NCBI GenBank assembly: GCA_009746045.1
Contig: RPFO01000359.1
Location: forward strand, 2,019,491 to 2,061,017
Origin: Mesostigma viride
Lineage: Eukaryota; Streptophyta; Mesostigmatophyceae; Mesostigmatales; Mesostigmataceae
DNA: 41,527 nt
Direction: 5' to 3'
Position 1 is the stretch's first letter, and every line of letters starts with the position of its first letter. Positions 33,401 to 41,199 of this stretch are shown here, piece by piece. The translations under genes and the position numbers were made by a program. The notes under the pieces were generated by a model, which worked only from the letters and a program-made list of their open reading frames with translations, made no database searches and was not told where the DNA came from.

Positions 33401-34590
33401 GCCATGTTAGAGAGCGCAGCAACCCTTACGACAAGAAGGCCATAGCCGTTCAATTTTTGCTGGTTTGACAGCTTGCCCTTGCCACCTGCCTTCTCGCCTG
33501 TGGTGTCTCGTTTCTGCTTTTTGCTGGACGCTGCCCCGCTGCCCGAAAACAGTGCGTTCCATTTGGCCTTATCAGTTTTGTCGGCCATTGTGTCGCATTT
33601 ATGATGGGTTCTAATGTGACGAACGCGTTTGAACAGCAAGCCATTTGCCCATGTATACTGATAATACAATGATGACTGATTTCAGCGCCCAACTGACCAA
33701 GACATGCAGTGAATTTTATAGATCCTTGGTGTTGGATGGCGCGGAAACCCTGTCGGACCACCGGCGCGGGAAAAAACTCAAGTCGCGGTAGTAAAAAATC
33801 AGTGCCACACCGCGCTAGAAGCCCCTACACGCCTTAAGTTGGGTTTTTCCTAGTACAGCCACCAGCCTTAAGTTGGGTTCGCCATGCAGCCAACTGCGAC
33901 CCAACTTAAGGCGTGAACCCAACTTAAGCCAACCCAACTTAAGGCGTGAATGCCTGTACCGGGGCATGGGTGCCGTGTGCCAGGCGTACCAAGAGGGTGC
34001 AGGTAGCCGCGCCGGGCTTGGCGAGGGTGGACGGGCTAGGCGCTACGAGGGTTGGGTGAATGGTTAAGGCGAAAGAGGCTTGGGTGAATGGGTCAGGCTC
34101 ACAACGGCGTGGATCATTCCCTTAAACTGCAGCTGACACGGTTTCGCAGGACCATTAATGGAGTGAAAGCATGCGTGTGCGTCATGAGGGCATCAATAAA
34201 GGAACCTTGGACCCCTACACAACGAGAAGGGAAGGTTTTGCAGGACCATGTACTACTTATGAGATGGACCCAGATTTGGGTGAATGTGCCAGGATGACAC
34301 AGCCGTGTTCAAATGTATACCATAATCGTACAATAACAGTGACTGAGTGATAGTTTGTACATTCACCTACGCGCACTGGTTGCGACAACATTATACTAGC
34401 TAAAATATGCTACTGTCCTACTTACACACTTACAGCATAGCGAATACTATAAACACACCGCGTCCGCGTTGCGACGGTTCTTCTGCTGCAGCGCGTCCAT
34501 CTCCGCCAGCTGGCGCGCGTTTTGTTTCCCCAGCTCGGCCATGCGGTCGTTGAACTCAAGCACGCTGCGCAGGTAGCCGTCCTCCGCCAC
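21305..34590 (-). CDS. Gene B: large coiled-coil / low-complexity protein, function unknown (5' incomplete, spliced)
   Basis: Eleven exon segments on the minus strand, most with matching phases: 34590-34459, 32763-32605, 31840-31691, 30608 to about 29400, about 29350-29244, 28733-28654, 27109(or 27117)-27038, 26365-26091, 24746-24653, 22368-22267, 21496-21305 with stop. The protein starts (in this window) with heptad-like helices, goes through an acidic, Gly/Ser-rich disordered middle and ends with a second coiled stretch and a Ser/Thr/Ala-rich tail. I do not recognise the family. Coiled coils plus charged linkers would suit a cytoskeletal, basal-body or scaffold protein, but that is only a guess. 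Exons upstream of 34590 were not found. Confidence 0.6.
22267..22368 (-). CDS. Gene B exon
   Basis: 34 codons, acceptor CCGCACAG|GTG, donor ATGCCG|GTATGT, phase 0 at both ends. Encodes VAAERASQDAIIASMRGRIP then ADVASRHGLNFGMP, continuing the coil and then leaving it. Confidence 0.7.
22369..24652 (-). repeat. Gene B intron with copies of the upstream exon's donor edge
   Basis: The donor edge of the 24653 exon recurs at 24469-24504 and 24561-24599. A longer unit of roughly 90 bases, including a (T)TAGACCTA.TC..CCGTT part, recurs near 24345 and 24614. The rest (22570-24330) shows no exon that I can support; one open frame at 24141-24329 has no domain. Confidence 0.7.
24653..24746 (-). CDS. Gene B exon: coiled coil
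   Basis: 94 bases, acceptor TTGTCCCCAG|G, donor TCTCAG|GTACGC. The first base completes TGG with the 26091 exon, giving KSWSLLDPDQSRVLREMNSE and a heptad helix (VARLQAVVRSLESQ). The DPDQSRVLREMNSEVARL pattern looks like the neck coil after a kinesin motor, but no motor domain is in the window, so I do not call a kinesin. Confidence 0.75.
24752..25170 (-). repeat. Degenerate minisatellite in gene B intron, related to the acceptor edge
   Basis: Repeated, diverged units built around AAGC.AGGCCATGGGGAC (near 24768, 24789, 24818, 24898) continue as AAGCCA.GCCAGGGG.AT units (25039, 25104). A copy of the acceptor edge, AAGCTCCTAGGGACTG, is found at 25151. The true edge reads AAGCTCCTGGGGACAAGG at 24742-24759. 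A (TTA)n run at 24982-25018 interrupts it. Confidence 0.65.
25951..25982 (-). other. Duplicated mini-exon candidate in gene B intron
   Basis: 32 bases bounded by GGCACAG and CCCG|GTGAGG, 33 of 37 bases alike to the end of the 26091 exon across the donor. It reads EEIRQYEVKS, close to EEIRQYEFKS in the true exon. It could be spliced in, or be a relic of junction duplication. Confidence 0.5.
26091..26365 (-). CDS. Gene B exon
   Basis: 275 bases, acceptor TGTCGCCAG|GTG, donor AAGTCGTG|GTGAGT; phase 0 in, two bases left. Encodes VQLGDPVRLAPKPKAGLLPT, a Leu/Ala-rich helical part, and a coil ending in KLASLERKAEEEIRQYEFKS. The last 37 bases including the donor are copied at 25946-25982. Confidence 0.75.
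27038..27109 (-). CDS. Gene B exon
   Basis: Ends ATCCAG|GTGAGT in phase 0 and encodes EDEVTSSGQYRLTDPCRALL then HYYIQ. The start is uncertain: AG at 27111-27110 gives phase 0, which the upstream exon needs, while the better-looking CACCCAG at 27120-27118 (start 27117) would need a different upstream phase. An intermediate exon may be missing. Confidence 0.5.
27131..27238. repeat. Short tandem array next to a gene B exon
   Basis: CACCGCCACCACCCGCGACATCATG-type units of about 25-29 bases repeat four times with divergence, immediately upstream (in gene sense) of the 27109 exon. Confidence 0.8.
27318..27464 (+). repeat. CCCCGC-type GC-rich array
   Basis: C-rich hexamer/pentamer array (CCCCCG and CCCCG units) in the gene B intron. 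The transcript reads G-rich with many GGGG runs. Long Gly-rich minus-strand frames across it are artefacts. Confidence 0.95.
28654..28733 (-). CDS. Gene B exon with duplicated donor site
   Basis: 80 bases, acceptor TCGACCCAG|CC, donor TGCCAG|GTGTTGG. Encodes LLGDLSKCAAAKEGAKEGPV then ALLMCQ. The last bases and the donor are tandemly duplicated (24-bp unit at 28613-28636 and 28637-28660), so splicing at the second CAG|GTGTTGG would add eight residues (VLVEEGVQ) in frame. Confidence 0.55.
29193..29235 (+). repeat. (AAT)n microsatellite
   Basis: AATAATAGTAATAAT-type run directly after the 29244 donor, in the intron. Confidence 0.85.
29244..29350 (-). CDS. Gene B exon segment after a frame change
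   Basis: Frame with GVAASEKSQGDEGVVLFTSA followed by RRAAWEARARS, ending CGGA|GTAAGC with one base left. That phase matches the next exon (28733), which needs two bases. The left boundary cannot be fixed; a possible acceptor is CCGGGGCCAG just downstream of the stop in the other frame. Confidence 0.5.
29400..30608 (-). CDS. Gene B large exon: disordered acidic and Gly-rich region
   Basis: Acceptor CCTCCACCAG|ACG; frame open for 418 codons to a TGA at 29351-29349. It starts TVFEIDRTSAECQLIVREV and runs into Ser/Arg/Gly-rich stretches. An ordered part (DVVMKILGVFRVIPPDARVA), an acidic cluster (EGEDDYSEDTFEEEDDSEAA) and an NDGNGG trinucleotide-encoded repeat follow. The 3' border is uncertain. 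The next segment (29350-29244) is in another frame, so either a short intron or an indel in the G-runs near 29350-29380 must be present. The acceptor edge is copied at about 30697-30753. Confidence 0.6.
31691..31840 (-). CDS. Gene B exon: coiled-coil segment
   Basis: 50 codons, acceptor GCGCGGCAG|GAG, donor ACTTCG|GTATGC, phase 0 at both ends. Encodes ERERDLAAELAWAEMAAQAA followed by a Gln/Glu helix with LQELESR. Strong amphipathic pattern; no enzyme motif. Confidence 0.7.
32531..32578. repeat. 23-bp near-palindromic tandem duplication
   Basis: Two copies of GGCAACCCCTTTCCA.GGGG. Each copy is close to a palindrome (CCCCTTTCC..GGGG), just downstream of the 32605 donor in gene sense. Confidence 0.85.
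32605..32763 (-). CDS. Gene B exon: coiled-coil segment
   Basis: 53 codons, acceptor CATTCACAG|CTG, donor ATTCAG|GTGATC, phase 0 at both ends. Encodes LQALERAVVGGRQRLLGSYE and then an Arg/Ala/Gln-rich helix ending in EQYNALLDAAIQ. Joins the 34459 exon and the 31840 exon in phase. Confidence 0.7.
32937..33956 (-). mobile_element. 1.02-kb TIR DNA transposon flanked by TA, inside a gene B intron
   Basis: The left end (CAGGCATTCACGCCTTAAGT..) and right end are perfect inverted repeats over at least 26 bases, 28 with the flanking TA on both sides (32935-32936, 33957-33958), which suggests a TA target duplication as in Tc1/mariner-like elements. Each end contains extra copies of GCCTTAAGTTGGG in both directions (left 32943-33013, right 33828-33950), so the ends are long, foldable and subterminally repeated, as in foldback or MULE-like elements. 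Inside is a possible two-exon protein on the minus strand (33588-33430, 33212-33015). No DDE transposase motif was recognised, so it is probably non-autonomous or of a class I do not know. Confidence 0.85.
33015..33588 (-). CDS. Small two-exon protein encoded in the TIR element, unknown
   Basis: Exon 1: 33588-33430, ATG to donor CTTGTC|GTAAGG, 53 codons, starting MADKTDKAKWNALFSGSG with a Lys-rich stretch. Exon 2: 33212-33015, acceptor CCTATGCAG|CAC, 66 codons with stop, reading HTKFWLARWGASPALSRFED and a helix (SAVRSALTRAFKRHPEVLQQ). Both junctions are phase 0, giving about 118 residues. Not recognised. The plus strand across the intron and exon 1 end (about 33332-33468) reads a HIRAN-like segment, which is a competing interpretation. 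Confidence 0.5.
34459..34590 (-). CDS. Gene B exon: coiled-coil segment
   Basis: 44 codons, acceptor GCTTGTCAG|GTG, donor GACGCG|GTGTGT, phase 0 at both ends. Encodes VAEDGYLRSVLEFNDRMAEL and continues as a Gln/Lys/Ala helix (LGKQNARQLAEMDALQQKN). First exon seen; the true N-terminus must lie further right. Its 5' edge is copied in the intron at 34718-34744. Confidence 0.65.
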
Positions 34591-34717
34591 CTGACAAGCA
34601 TGTGCCGTGTGGCAGCGTAAGCGAATATATTCTTGTTAACATCAAAATCTTTCAATAACTTGAAATTGATATTTAAAACCTTTTATGTATTACAATGTGT
34701 GTTTGCAGCATGTTAGC

Positions 34718-34744
34718 TGCGCAGGTGGCCGTCCTCCGCCACCC
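34718..34744. repeat. Copy of a gene B exon 5' edge
   Basis: 25 of 27 bases match 34566-34592, the acceptor end of the 34590 exon. The AG of the acceptor is lost in the copy. Confidence 0.85.
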
Positions 34745-35082
34745 GTTCACCAATCCTTACATACACACGCAGGTGTCAACTTCCGGCACCGCTGTTGCTC
34801 GACTTACTCATAAGGAATACACGGTAGATCAATATTAAGCCCGATCAATATCCTTGCCAGAGAATATCATCGGGCCTTCTACGCCACTCGTGTCAGGTAT
34901 CTACCCCCAGGGCACAAAGTCATCAACCACAATGGGAGCGTTGGGTCCAACCCCTTCAGACAGTGGGCGGCGCTCGCAAGGCCTAGCAGCTGACCGTCAC
35001 AAGGAAACAACACGTCACGACTCACATGTACCGTGCCCCCTGCCTTGACTGATGCAAGGTATCAATAGCACGCCGACAATGC

Positions 35083-35772
35083 CCCGCTCTTATAGTGCCG
35101 GCAAGCTCAATAAGAAAAAAGATTGTAGTGTCCCGCTCTTATAGTGCCGGCAAGCTCAATAAGAAAAAAGATTGTAGTGTCCCACTCTTATAGTGCCGGC
35201 AAGCTCAATAAGAAAAAAGATTGTAGTGTCCCGCTCTTATAGTGCCGGCGAGCTCAATAAGAAAAAAGATTGTAGTGTCCCGCTCTCATAGTGCCGGCAT
35301 GCTCAATAAGAAAAAAGATTGTAGTGTCCCGCTCTTGTAGTGCCGGCATGCTCAATAAGAAAAAAGATTGTAGTGTCCCGCTCTTATAGTGCCAGCAAGC
35401 TCAATAAGAAAAAAGATTATAGTGTCCCGCTCTTATAGTGCCGGCAAGCTCAATAAGAAAAAAGATTGTAGTGTCCCGCTCTTATAGTGCCAGCAAGCTC
35501 AATAAGAAAAAAGATTGTAGTGCCCTACTCTTATAGTGCCGGCAAGCTCAATAAGAAAAAAGATTGTAGTGTCCCGCTCTTATAGTGCCGGCAAGCTCAA
35601 TAAGAAAAATATACTGTAGTGTCCCGCTCTTATAGTGCCGGCAAGCTCAATAAGAAAAAAGATTGTAGTTAACTAGATAAAGCAATTTTGTAGAGATAAT
35701 GTCCCGCTCTTATAGTGCCGGCAAGCTCAATAAGAAAAAAAATTGTAGTTAACTAGATATAGCAATTTTGTA
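35083..35772. repeat. 49-bp minisatellite, about 13 copies
   Basis: Unit CCCGCTCTTATAGTGCCGGC followed by AAGCTCAATAAGAAAAAAG and ATTGTAGTGT. Twelve copies at 49 or 50 bases from 35083 to 35623, then a copy at 35703. The last two units carry an extra AACTAGATA.AGCAATTTTG part, making an 80-base form. Very low divergence indicates recent expansion or homogenisation. Confidence 0.97.
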
Positions 35773-35996
35773 AAGATATATAAATTGAATCTACCACGGG
35801 CAAAGAATGGGGTGCACTGCGTACAGGGAGCACGCGGGAAACCGGAGCGGATTCGTTGAAAGGAGGGGCATAAGGAGGGCCATAAGTGGCTGGTTTGCCA
35901 ATGATTTCGAGGTAAGGCAAGGCACAAACTCCAGGACTTGCATGTTTTTAGGTAAGGCAAGGTAGTCCAACGTCCGAGGACGGCAGGAGACGAAGA

Positions 35997-38900
35997 GATT
36001 CCCAGCCTTCCCTGCCTTCCCAGCCTTCCCTGCCTTCCCTGCCTTCCCTGCCTTCCCTGCCTGCCTTCCCTGCCTTCCCTGCCTTCCCTGCCTTCCCTGC
36101 CTTCCCTGCCTTCCCTGCCTTCCCTGCCTTCCCTGCCTTCCCTGCCTTCCCTCCCTTCCCTGCCTTCCCTGCCTTCCCTGCCTTGCCTACCTTCCCCGTC
36201 TTCCCTACCTTCCCTGTCTTCCCTCCCTTCCCTCCCTTCCCTCCCTCCCCTCCCTCCCCTCCCTCCCCTCCCTCCCTCCCTCCCTCCCTCCCTCCCTCCC
36301 CTCCCTCCCTCCCTCCCTCCCCTCCCTCCCTCCCTCCCTCCTCCCCTCCCCTCCCTCCCCTCCCTCCCTCCTCCCTCCCTCCCTCCTCCCCTCCCTCCCT
36401 CCCTCCCTCCCCTCCCCTCCCTCCCTCCCTCCTCCCTCCCTCCCTCCCTCCTCCCTCCCTCCCTCCCTCCCGTCCCTCCTTCCCTCCCTCCTCCCTTCCC
36501 TCCCTTCCCTCCCTTCCCTCCCTTCCCTCCCTTCCCTCCCTTCCTCCCTTCCCTCCCTTCCCTCCCTTCCCTCCCTTCCCTCCCTTCCCTCCCTTCCCTC
36601 CCTTCCCTCCCTTCCTCCCTTCCCTCCCTTCCCTCCCTTCCCTCCCTTCCCTCCCTTCCCTCCCTTCCCTCCCTTCCCTCCCTTCCCTCCCTTCCCTCCC
36701 TTCCCTCCCTTCCCTCCCTTCCCTCCCTTCCCTCCCTTCCCTCCCTTCCTCCCTTCCCTCCCTTCCCTCCCTTCCCTCCCTTCCCTCCCTTCCCTCCCTT
36801 CCCTCCCTTCCCTCCCTTCCTCCCTTCCCTCCCTTCCCTCCCTTCCCTCCCTTCCCTCCCTTCCCTCCCTTCCCTCCCTTCCCTCCCTTCCCTCCCTTCC
36901 CTCCCTTCCCTCCCTTCCCTCCCTTCCCTCCCTCCCTCCCTCCTCCCTTCCCTCCCTTCCCTCCCTTCCCTCCCTTCCCTCCCTTCCCTCCCTTCCCTCC
37001 CTTCCCTCCCTTCCCTCCCTTCCCTCCCTTCCCTCCCTTCCCTCCCTTCCTCCCTTCCCTCCCTTCCCTCCCTTCCCTCCCTTCCCTCCCTTCCTCCCTT
37101 CCCTCCCTTCCCTCCCTTCCCTCCCTTCCCTCCCTTCCCTCCCTTCCCTCCCTTCCCTCCCTTCCCTCCCTTCCCTCCCTTCCCTCCCTTCCCTCCCTTC
37201 CTCCCTTCCCTCTTCCCTCCCTTCCCTCCCTTCCCTCCCTTCCCTCCCTTCCCTCCCTTCCCTCCCTTCCCTCCCTTCCCTCCCTTCCCTCCCTTCCCTC
37301 CCTTCCCTCCCTTCCCTCCCTTCCCTCCCTTCCTCCCTTCCCTCCCTTCCCTCCCTTCCCTCCCTTCCCTCCCTTCCCTCCCTTCCCTCCCTTCCCTCCC
37401 TTCCCTCCCTTCCCTCCCTTCCCTCCCTTCCTCCCTTCCCTCCCTTCCCTCCCTTCCCTCCCTTCCCTCCCTTCCTCCCTTCCCTCCCTTCCCTCCCTTC
37501 CCTCCCTTCCCTCCCTTCCCTCCCTTCCCTCCCTTCCCTCCCTTCCCTCCCTTCCCTCCCTTCCCTCCCTTCCCTCCCTTCCCTCCCTTCCCTCCCTTCC
37601 CTCCCTTCCCTCCCTTCCCTCCCTTCCCTCCCTTCCCTCCCTTCCCTCCCTTCCCTCCCTTCCCTCCTTCCCTCCCTTCCCTCCCTTCCCTCCCTTCCCT
37701 CCCTTCCCTCCCTTCCCTCCCTTCCCTCCCTTCCCTCCCTTCCTCCCTTCCCTCCTTCCCTCCCTTCCCTCCCTTCCCTCCCTTCCCTCCCTTCCCTCCC
37801 TTCCCTCCCTTCCCTCCCTTCCCTCCCTTCCCTCCCTTCCCTCCCTTCCCTCCTTCCCTCCCCCCCTTCCCTCCCTTCCTCCCTTCCCTCCCTTCCCTCC
37901 CTTCCCTCCCTTCCCTCCCTTCCCTCCCTTCCCTCCCTTCCCTCCTCCTTCCTCCCTTCCCTTCCCTCCCTTCCCTCCCTTCCCTCCCTTCCCTCCCTTC
38001 CCTCCCTTCCCTCCTTCCCTCCCTTCCCTCCCTTCCCTCCCTTCCCTCCCTTCCTCCCTTCCTCCTTCCCTCCTTCCCTCCCTTCCCTCCCTTCCCTCCC
38101 TTCCCTCCCTTCCCTCCTTCCCTCCCTTCCCTCCTTCCCTCCCTTCCCTCCCTTCCCTCCCTTCCCTCTTCCCTCCCTTCCCTCCTTCCCTCCTTCCCTC
38201 CCTTCCCTCCTTCCTCCCTTCCCTCCCTTCCCTCCCTTCCTCCCTTCCTCCCTTCCTCCTTCCTCCCTTCCCTCCCTTCCCTCCCTTCCCTTCCTTCCCT
38301 CCCTTCCCTCCCTTCCCTCCCTTCCCTCCCTTCCCTCCCTTCCCTCCCTTCCCTCCCTTCCCTCCCTTCCCTCCCTTCCCTCCCTTCCCTCCCTTCCCTC
38401 CCTTCCTCCCTTCCCTCCTTCCCTCCCTTCCTCCCTTCCCTCCCTTCCCTCCCTTCCCTCCCTTCCCTCCCTTCCCTCCCTTCCCTCCCTTCCTCCCTTC
38501 CCTCCCTTCCTCCCTTCCCTCCTTCCCTCCCTTCCCTCCCTTCCCTCCCTTCCTCCCTTCCTCCCTTCCCTCCCTTCCCTCCCTTCCCTCCCTTCCCTCC
38601 CTTCCCTCCTTCCCTCCCTTCCCTCCCTTCCCTCCCTTCCCTCCCTTCCCTCCCTTCCCTCCCTTCCCTCCCTTCCCTCCCTTCCTCCCTTCCTCCCTTC
38701 CCTCCCTTCCTCTTCCCTTTCCCTCCCTTCCCTCCCTTCCCTCCCTTCCCTCCTTCCCTCCCTTCCCTCCCTTCCCTCCCTTCCCTCCCTTCCCCTTCCC
38801 TTCCTCCCTTCCCTCCCTTCCCTCCTTCCCTCCCTTCCCTCCTTCCCTCCCTTCCCTCCCTTTCCCTCCCTTCCCTCCTTCCCCCTTCCCTCCCTTCCTC

Positions 38901-39030
38901 CCTTCCCTCCCTTCCCTCCCTTCTCCTTCCCTCTTCCTCCCTTCCCTCCCTTCCCTTCCCTTCCCTCCCTTCCTCCCTTCCCTCCTTCCCTCCCTTCCCT
39001 CACCTTTCCCTCCCTTCCTTCCCTTCCTTT
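35997..39030 (+). repeat. Pure-pyrimidine 9-bp satellite, about 3 kb
   Basis: Starts as (CCTTCCCTG)n to about 36180, changes to CCCCTCCCT forms (about 36230-36490), then (TTCCCTCCC)n to about 38.9 kb with eight-base and five-base slips. The plus strand is almost free of purines for 2.8 kb, so the huge open frames on both strands are artefacts. The minus strand, (GGGAGGGAA)n, has runs suited to G-quadruplex and the duplex to intramolecular triplex. Confidence 0.98.
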
Positions 39031-39039
39031 GCTGGCATG

Positions 39040-40980
39040 CGTGTGTGGGTGTTTGGTCGGATGGCTGGCACTTCGTGCCGTGGTTGTGTGTTGGATTGGG
39101 TCGGCACGCCTTTCCCTGGGTGCTCCCTTCCGTTCCCTGTTTGGGGGGTCTGGGCCGTTTCATCTTACTGAGACTCCAATTTTAGCTTTTTCTTTCACCT
39201 TAAATCACGATCACTCTCTATGTAAACCCAAACATCTCACATGATATAAATAGCCTATTAATCGTTCGCCCTTATCCAACCCTTAAATTAGTGCGGGTCT
39301 TTTTGCGCCCATTCTCGCTAGCCCTTCCTATCAGTCCACTTCCCATGCCCAACATTACCTTTATGCCAAACAATCAGTTTTGCCCTTGTCGGCCTATTAT
39401 TTCATAACAACTATCTTCCACATTCGCACAACTTACCCACCTAGACCCCCCAGTTTTGATGACACATACCGCCATAGGTAATATGGTTCCTGTGTCTCGT
39501 CCGCCGGCCTGGTCCAGATACTACACGCCACTCTCTAGAGACTCTGCTCGGATTCCCTCAGCCCTCTCGTCCCCCTGCTGCCACGCTTCAAGCATCGGCC
39601 GCAAACACCAACGCGTGAGAAAATATCTGCCCCTGGTCGCTCGGCTGCGTCCTTGTTGGCACTAACTTCTCACTAGCGGCTCACACAATTGGCGTGTGCG
39701 TGTCCAAACAGCTCGCTAACCACTATACCCTTACTCGCCTCGACTACCACTCAATGCGAGCCTCGTCGACCTCGCCCGCAGTCATTACCCTGGCCCCTTG
39801 CTGCCACTCGTTTTATGTGACGCTCACTGCTTTCCCGCATTATTGTCCCCCCTCACTGGCCCGCACTTCACGGCGACTCGCCTAAACGTTCTCCCTCTCC
39901 CCCTTTCGGGCCCTCTCCGTTCGTGTCATTCGCACATGCCGCGTCAAATCATCACCCTCTCACCAGACCGGTTCGCCTTCGAAGCTATTTCGGTCAATCT
40001 TTGCATCTGCTACACGCTCGTCTCCACATCCTAAACCCGACCATAAAGAAATAGCTAGCGCCGGCGCTAGGGGCTCCTCTTTCGCTCTTCTATTGTCTCG
40101 TACTTCTTGCTTCTCTTCCTCCCCCCCAACTATTCCCAATAAACACGAAACCCGCACGCGTCGCAATCCTCATACGCTCGTCGGGACTGATCATTCTTGA
40201 ATGCCATTCCGATACTAGTACTACTGTCCGCATCTCGGCTGGTGCCTCTTCATTGTCGTCGCGCTAAGTCCCTTGTGTTGTGCCTACGTAGTCCTGCTCC
40301 TGACCGTGAAATCACCCATTAATCGAAAGAGGGTACCCGTCCTCGGCGGCATAGCCACACTATCCTTGCACACGTGCGAGGCACTCCGACTCACGTCCAC
40401 TCAACATGCCACCATACAACCAGAATCCCGAATGTCCCGTCTTCACCCCTCAGGCGTTCATTCGCGTGCTGCCACCTCTCGTCTTACCCCCTTGACAGCT
40501 GCCGTCATCATCTCCTCAGTCACCTCTTCCAAGAGCCCTTTCTTACTCTCGGCCCCCTCCACAGTTCCAGGCATGCTGCACTCGACCTCTCATTCCTATT
40601 ACGTTATACCCTCCCTAGCTTCCTACGCCCATCTCTCAGGCGTGCATTTAAATCACACCTCTTGCGCTCCTAAGCGGTCCCACAACTGAGGATTCCTAGG
40701 AGGACGCTCAGCCTTTTTTTCCCAACACGGTATCACAGCAACTGAAGCTTGCAGACACAGGCTCTTTCCTACATTCTCACAAGCTGCCCGCCTCACGACG
40801 TAATTCCCGCGATGGGCCCTAACTTGATAGAGCGCGCGAGAGGCGGTACTGTGCCTGGCACACTATGACGGGTAAATGGTGGTCCTCGGCAACCTGTGGT
40901 CATCATGCGCAAGGCCTCGCGCCAAGGTTGGGTTTTGTCTCGTATGAGTAAGCTCTCTCACGAGATCGCGTTGTGCTCAC
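39040..40980. other. Unassigned region
   Basis: C- and T-rich on the plus strand, with no repeat array and no exon pair that I can support. Open frames (for example 40273-40689 plus) lack domains and splice context. It could contain upstream, weakly conserved exons of gene B or an unrecognised mobile element. Confidence 0.5.
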
Positions 40981-40998
40981 TTCCATTTTCTGCTCTAG

Positions 40999-41199
40999 GC
41001 GCCGTTTGGGCAGACGAGAGACTGTTACATCGTCCGTCCGCCGAGAACGGGCTCCACGACTGGTGAGCGACAGTGTTGGAGAGTTTTTTACGTGTGAACC
41101 GATATCAGAGGCCCTCGAGGTGTCGTCACGAAGTGCATATCATGTTGCTCGGTTACTGAATAAGATGGTGCGTAAATTCGCGAAAAGGAAAACACTGAG
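40999..41199 (+). CDS. Possible plus-strand exon with helix-turn-helix-like stretch
   Basis: 201 bases between TTTTCTGCTCTAG and ACTGAG|GTAAGT, a strong acceptor and a near-consensus donor. Encodes a basic segment and ISEALEVSSRSAYHVARLLN, which resembles the helix-turn-helix 'isea.gvS..tv..ll..l' pattern, then KMVRKFAKRKTLR. It may belong to a transposase or a DNA-binding protein that continues to the right. Not recognised beyond that. Confidence 0.35.

Noticed and set aside
35948-39185. Frames of about 1000 residues (GGKGGKEGR or FPPFPPSLP type)
   Set aside because: Produced by the 9-bp pyrimidine satellite; period nine keeps every frame open and there is no splice or domain context.
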